Source: an uncultured Clostridia bacterium (GTDB lineage: Bacteria > Bacillota > Clostridia > Christensenellales > Aristaeellaceae). Taken from it: 18,701 nt of DNA. Every line of letters starts with the position of its first letter. Positions within the stretch are counted from its first letter, which is position 1. Positions 16,058 through 18,701 of the stretch are shown here, one piece after another. The notes beneath the pieces are model-generated. The model was not told the DNA's origin. It was given only the letters and a program-made list of their open reading frames with translations, and made no database searches. The translations under genes were made by a program, and so were the position numbers. Location of the stretch: positions 1-18,701 of the forward strand of contig CALNAU010000033.1 in the NCBI GenBank assembly GCA_937874275.1, given 5' to 3'.

Positions 16058-16822
16058 ATGTACTTGGAAGAACTGTTTGGTCTGAAGGGCAAGGTGGCGT
16101 TGGTCACAGGCGGCGGCCAGGGCATCGGCCAGGTGGTGGCGCTGGGGTTGGCCCGCGTGGGCGCCAAGGTGGTCATCATGAACCGCACCAACGTGGAAGA
16201 TACCGTGCGCATGATTGAGCAGGAGGGCGGCACCGCCATGGGCGTCAAGGGCGACGTGACCAGCGAGGCGGATGTGGACGCGGCCATCGCAAAGGTGTTT
16301 GAGGCCTATGGCAGCCTGGATATCGTGTTCAACAACGCGGGCATCTGCATGCACCAGAGCACCCGCGAGATGACGCCCGCAGATTTCCGCCGCGTGATTG
16401 ACGTCAACCTGACGGGCATCTACATTGTTTCCCGCGCCGCCGGCCACGCCATGATTGACCGGGGCATCCGCGGCAGCATCATCAACATGGCGTCCATGTC
16501 GGGCTCCATCGTCAACATTCCCCAGTGGCAGTGCAGCTACAATGCCTCCAAGGCCGGCGTCATACACCTGAGCAAGTCCCTGGCCATGGAGTGGGTGGAT
16601 CATGGCATCCGCGTCAACTCCATCAGCCCCGGCTATATCGCCACCCCCATGTCCACCGAGAACCCGCCGGAGCTCAACGAGTCCTTCATCAAGCTGATTC
16701 CCATGCACCGCATGGGCGAGCCGGAGGAGCTGATTCCCACCATCCTCAGCCTGGCGACGGATAGGTCCGGCTATACCACCGGCAGCGATTTCATTGTGGA
16801 TGGCGGCTATACCTGCCTGTAA
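16058..16822 (+). CDS. short-chain dehydrogenase/reductase (IdnO/gluconate 5-dehydrogenase-like)
   Basis: A 254-residue classical SDR in the cytoplasm, oxidising or reducing a secondary alcohol with NAD(P). ATG 16058 follows AAGGAGG. The cofactor motif TGGGQGIG is at 17-24, NNAG at 92-95, and the catalytic set N117, S148, Y161 and K165 (YNASK) is complete; PGYIATPM follows at 191. N42-R43 after the second strand favours NADP somewhat. Such SDRs act on polyols, 5-ketogluconate or sugars. Pairing with a Zn-dependent dehydrogenase gene 23 bases downstream resembles the idnO-idnD pair of idonate catabolism, but sorbitol- or galactitol-type activity cannot be excluded. Confidence 0.9.
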   Translation: MYLEELFGLKGKVALVTGGGQGIGQVVALGLARVGAKVVIMNRTNVEDTVRMIEQEGGTAMGVKGDVTSEADVDAAIAKVFEAYGSLDIVFNNAGICMHQSTREMTPADFRRVIDVNLTGIYIVSRAAGHAMIDRGIRGSIINMASMSGSIVNIPQWQCSYNASKAGVIHLSKSLAMEWVDHGIRVNSISPGYIATPMSTENPPELNESFIKLIPMHRMGEPEELIPTILSLATDRSGYTTGSDFIVDGGYTCL

Positions 16823-16845
16823 TCGACCGAAAAGGAGGAACCCCA

Positions 16846-17871
16846 ATGCTGCAACAAGTGATGACTGCCCCCGGCGTCATTGAGATCATTGAGGCGCCGG
16901 TGCCCGAAATAGGAGACGGCCAGGCGCTGATTCGCATCGAGAAAATCGGCATCTGCGGCTCGGATGTGCACGTGTTTCATGGCCAGCACCCCTTCACCAA
17001 GTACCCGGTCACCCAGGGACACGAGGTGTCCGGCGTGGTGGAGAAGGTGGGCGGCGGCGTGAAAGACCTGCGCCCCGGGCAAAAGGTGACCATCGAACCG
17101 CAGCTGGTCTGCGGCAAGTGCCACCCCTGCCGCCACGGCAAGTACAACCTGTGTGAAGAGCTGCGCGTGATGGGCTTTCAGGCGCCGGGTACGGCTGCCC
17201 ATTACTTCGCGGTGGACGCGGCCAAGGTCACCCCGCTGCCCGACAGCTTCTCGCTGGAGGATGGCGCCATGATTGAGCCCCTGGCTGTGGCCGTGCACGC
17301 GGTCAAGCAGGCGGGCGATGTCAAGGGCAAGGACGTCGTGGTGATTGGCGCCGGCCCCATTGGCAACCTGGTGGCCCAGACGGCCAAGGGCATGGGCGCC
17401 CGCAAGGTGATGATTACCGACGTGAGCGATTTCCGTCTGGACATCGCCCGGCAGTGCGGCATCGACGAAGTGGTCAACACCACCAAGGAGCCCTTCGGCG
17501 AGGCCATGGTGCGCGTGTTTGGCCCGGACAAGGCCGACCTGATTTACGACTGCGCGGGCAACAACACCACCATGGGTGACGCCATCGCCCACGCGCGCAA
17601 GGGCTCTACCATCATCTTGGTGGCGGTGTTTGCCGGCATGGCAACCATTGACCTGGCCGTGGCCAACGACCATGAGCTGGAAATCAAGAGCACCATGATG
17701 TACCGGCACGAGGACTACCTGGATGCCATACGCCTGGTGGAGCAGAATCGCATCAACCTGCGCGTGCTGGTGAGCAAACGCTTCCCCTTCCGCCAGTATC
17801 AGGATGCCTACCGCTATATCGACGAGCACCGCGAGCAAACCATGAAGGTGCTCATCAACGTACAGGAGTAA
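16846..17871 (+). CDS. zinc-dependent alcohol dehydrogenase (L-idonate 5-/polyol dehydrogenase-like, MDR family)
   Basis: A 341-residue medium-chain dehydrogenase that oxidises a polyol or sugar-acid hydroxyl to a ketone using NAD(P). ATG 16846 follows AAGGAGG. Catalytic zinc ligands are visible as C37 (GICGSD), H59-E60 (GHE) and E144 (IEPLAVA). The structural zinc loop keeps all four cysteines (C89, C92, C95, C103). The Rossmann loop GAGPIG is at 168-173 and ITDVSDFR suggests an Asp favouring NAD. Length and motifs fit the sorbitol/threonine/idonate dehydrogenase branch. Co-transcribed with the SDR gene. Confidence 0.92.
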   Translation: MLQQVMTAPGVIEIIEAPVPEIGDGQALIRIEKIGICGSDVHVFHGQHPFTKYPVTQGHEVSGVVEKVGGGVKDLRPGQKVTIEPQLVCGKCHPCRHGKYNLCEELRVMGFQAPGTAAHYFAVDAAKVTPLPDSFSLEDGAMIEPLAVAVHAVKQAGDVKGKDVVVIGAGPIGNLVAQTAKGMGARKVMITDVSDFRLDIARQCGIDEVVNTTKEPFGEAMVRVFGPDKADLIYDCAGNNTTMGDAIAHARKGSTIILVAVFAGMATIDLAVANDHELEIKSTMMYRHEDYLDAIRLVEQNRINLRVLVSKRFPFRQYQDAYRYIDEHREQTMKVLINVQE

Positions 17872-17875
17872 CTTT

Positions 17876-18268
17876 ATGTCCATCAAACAATTGGTCAACG
17901 GCATGCAGCACCTGGGCCTGCCCACCAACGACATCGAAAAGACCATTGCCTTCTACGAAAGCCTGGGCTTTGAAGTGGCGCTTCGCACCGTCAACGAGCC
18001 GGTGAACGAGCAGGTGGCTTTCCTGCGGCTGGGCAATGTCACCATCGAAACCTATGAGAACCGCGCCGCCGCTATGCAAAACGGCGCGATTGACCACATT
18101 GCCCTGGACGTCAGCGATGTGGATGCCGCGTTTGAGCAGGTAGCCAAGCTCGGCCACACCATGCTGGATCACGAGGTGCAGTTCCTCCCCTTCTGGGAGC
18201 GTGGCGTGCGCTTCTTCACCATCCAGGGCCCCAACCACGAGAAGGTGGAGTTCAGCCAGAAGCTGTAA
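17876..18268 (+). CDS. VOC-superfamily (glyoxalase/dioxygenase fold) protein
   Basis: A 130-residue small metal-binding protein starting 4 bases after the dehydrogenase stop, with GGAGTAA as its binding site overlapping that stop. It has the paired beta-alpha-beta-beta-beta modules of the VOC fold. Likely metal ligands by position are H12 (MQHLG), E58 (TIETYE), H74 (IDHIALDV) and E125 (EKVEF). Members include glyoxalase I, methylmalonyl-CoA epimerase and many lyases or isomerases. The location at the end of a sugar-oxidation operon suggests either detoxification of a reactive dicarbonyl or an epimerase step on a keto-sugar; neither is demonstrated. Confidence 0.85.
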   Translation: MSIKQLVNGMQHLGLPTNDIEKTIAFYESLGFEVALRTVNEPVNEQVAFLRLGNVTIETYENRAAAMQNGAIDHIALDVSDVDAAFEQVAKLGHTMLDHEVQFLPFWERGVRFFTIQGPNHEKVEFSQKL

Positions 18269-18273
18269 GAACA

Positions 18274-18305
18274 CGGCGGCATATGCACCAATGCTGTTGC
18301 CGCCG
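18274..18305 (+). terminator. stem-loop just after the last gene (possible operon end)
   Basis: CGGCGGCA (18274-18281) pairs perfectly with TGCCGCCG (18298-18305) across a 16-base loop, six bases after the VOC stop codon. There is no following T-run, so intrinsic termination is uncertain; it may only stabilise the 3' end. Confidence 0.4.
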
Positions 18306-18337
18306 CGTATGCCGACCATATCAACAAACCACTCAAC

Positions 18338-18589
18338 AGCCGCATAGCGTTTGCTATGCGGCTCAGTCCGTCAATGAACCTATGATTTCTTGACGGGAAG
18401 GAACGATGGGCATCCGCCTCTCACTTCGATCCCGGGCGGCGGATGGCAAGGAAACCCTGGCTTTGCCAGGCCTTCCGCCCCACCGCGCATGTCGCTGGGG
18501 CGGATTTCCATCAGAGGGCTTCGCCCTCCGAACCCTCCCTGAGTATACTTCTTTGACAGGCCGAGCCGCATAGCGTCTGCTATGCGGCT
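18338..18589 (+). repeat. structured noncoding element bounded by two near-identical hairpins
   Basis: Two perfect 11-base-pair hairpins with the same stem, AGCCGCATAGC/GCTATGCGGCT, occur at 18338-18363 (wait-loop GTTT at 18349-18352, stems either side) and 18564-18589 (loop GTCT). Between them lie four more inverted repeats: CCGTCAA/TTGACGG (18368-18374, 18390-18396), CCTGGC-TTT-GCCAGG (18456-18470), TCCGCCCCA/TGGGGCGGA (18474-18482, 18496-18504) and GAGGGC-TTC-GCCCTC (18514-18528). No credible gene fits. The layout looks like a mobile or dispersed intergenic repeat, a structured RNA, or a cluster of terminators. Confidence 0.6.
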
Positions 18590-18701
18590 GTTTGCATGCA
18601 GTGCCTGATTCGGTAAGCCTGATACACCGCATCGCAATCCAGTTGATGTTTTTCACAATAGACAGCGATTTATTCACGATATTTGACAATAAAGGCGATG
18701 C
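18590..18701. other. AT-richer tail without a recognised gene
   Basis: The last 112 bases are richer in A and T than the rest of the window, as expected of a promoter region for a gene beyond the edge. A TTGACA hexamer at 18683-18688 could be a -35 box whose -10 would fall at or past the window end. Nothing else was recognised. Confidence 0.3.

Noticed and set aside
14987..16846. A 619-codon open frame on the minus strand across permease 2 and the SDR gene
   Set aside because: It is antisense to two well-supported genes, spans their intergenic gap, and its translation is rich in His, Gly, Ala and Gln with no family motif, as expected of a GC-rich shadow frame.
18363..18689. Minus-strand open frame of 108 codons in the 3' tail (and an overlapping 85-codon frame)
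   Set aside because: Both are translations of the hairpin-rich element, are Arg/Pro-rich, and show no family match or clear ribosome binding site; likely spurious.
1..18701. tRNA, rRNA, CRISPR arrays, insertion sequences or phage genes
   Set aside because: No tRNA-like cloverleaf, regularly spaced repeats, transposase or integrase motifs were seen.

Overview
The window is a GC-rich, densely packed carbohydrate-catabolism locus. It has strong AGGAGG-type ribosome binding sites, short gaps between genes, and near-consensus sigma-70/A promoters in the few AT-rich gaps. The gene families (cupin-type phosphoglucose isomerase, RbsABC-class importer, FGGY kinases, DeoR regulator) and the style of the binding-protein signal peptide fit a high-GC Firmicute (Clostridia-like, perhaps gut-associated). 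The taxonomic placement is inference; there is no rRNA or marker gene to test it.

Left block (1-8344, all +): 3' part of a ribokinase-type PfkB kinase; a shikimate-dehydrogenase-like oxidoreductase; a cupin-type glucose-6-phosphate isomerase; a D-2-hydroxyacid dehydrogenase; a KDPG/KHG aldolase; two FGGY sugar kinases (the second gluconokinase-like); and an L-fucose-isomerase-like protein. Gaps are 4 to 41 bases, so this reads as one operon that begins upstream of the window. It meets a convergent DeoR-family repressor gene (8360-9163, -) with almost no gap.

Middle (9164-11170): a near-perfect promoter reads leftward into the deoR gene. A third FGGY kinase reads rightward. A 330-base gap follows, holding a TTGACA-17-TATACT promoter and a candidate catabolite-repression site.

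Right block (11171-18268, all +): periplasmic-type binding protein, a strong intercistronic stem-loop, permease 1, a two-domain ATPase, permease 2, a short-chain dehydrogenase, a zinc-dependent alcohol dehydrogenase and a VOC-fold protein. The last 430 bases hold no convincing gene but carry a cluster of perfect stem-loops bounded by two nearly identical hairpins.

How the genes may work together (inference): an ABC importer brings in a sugar, polyol or sugar acid. The SDR plus Zn-dehydrogenase pair would interconvert hydroxyl and keto forms, much like the IdnO/IdnD pair of L-idonate/ketogluconate catabolism. Isomerases and up to four kinases would funnel products to a phosphorylated 2-keto-3-deoxy acid cleaved by the aldolase. 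No sugar-acid dehydratase is visible, and the AroE-like enzyme has no aromatic-pathway partners, so the true substrate is open. Unusual points are an Asn at the predicted metal-ligand Asp position of the isomerase-like protein, an Asn-His in place of Asp-Glu in the second ATPase domain, and a binding protein without a lipobox.
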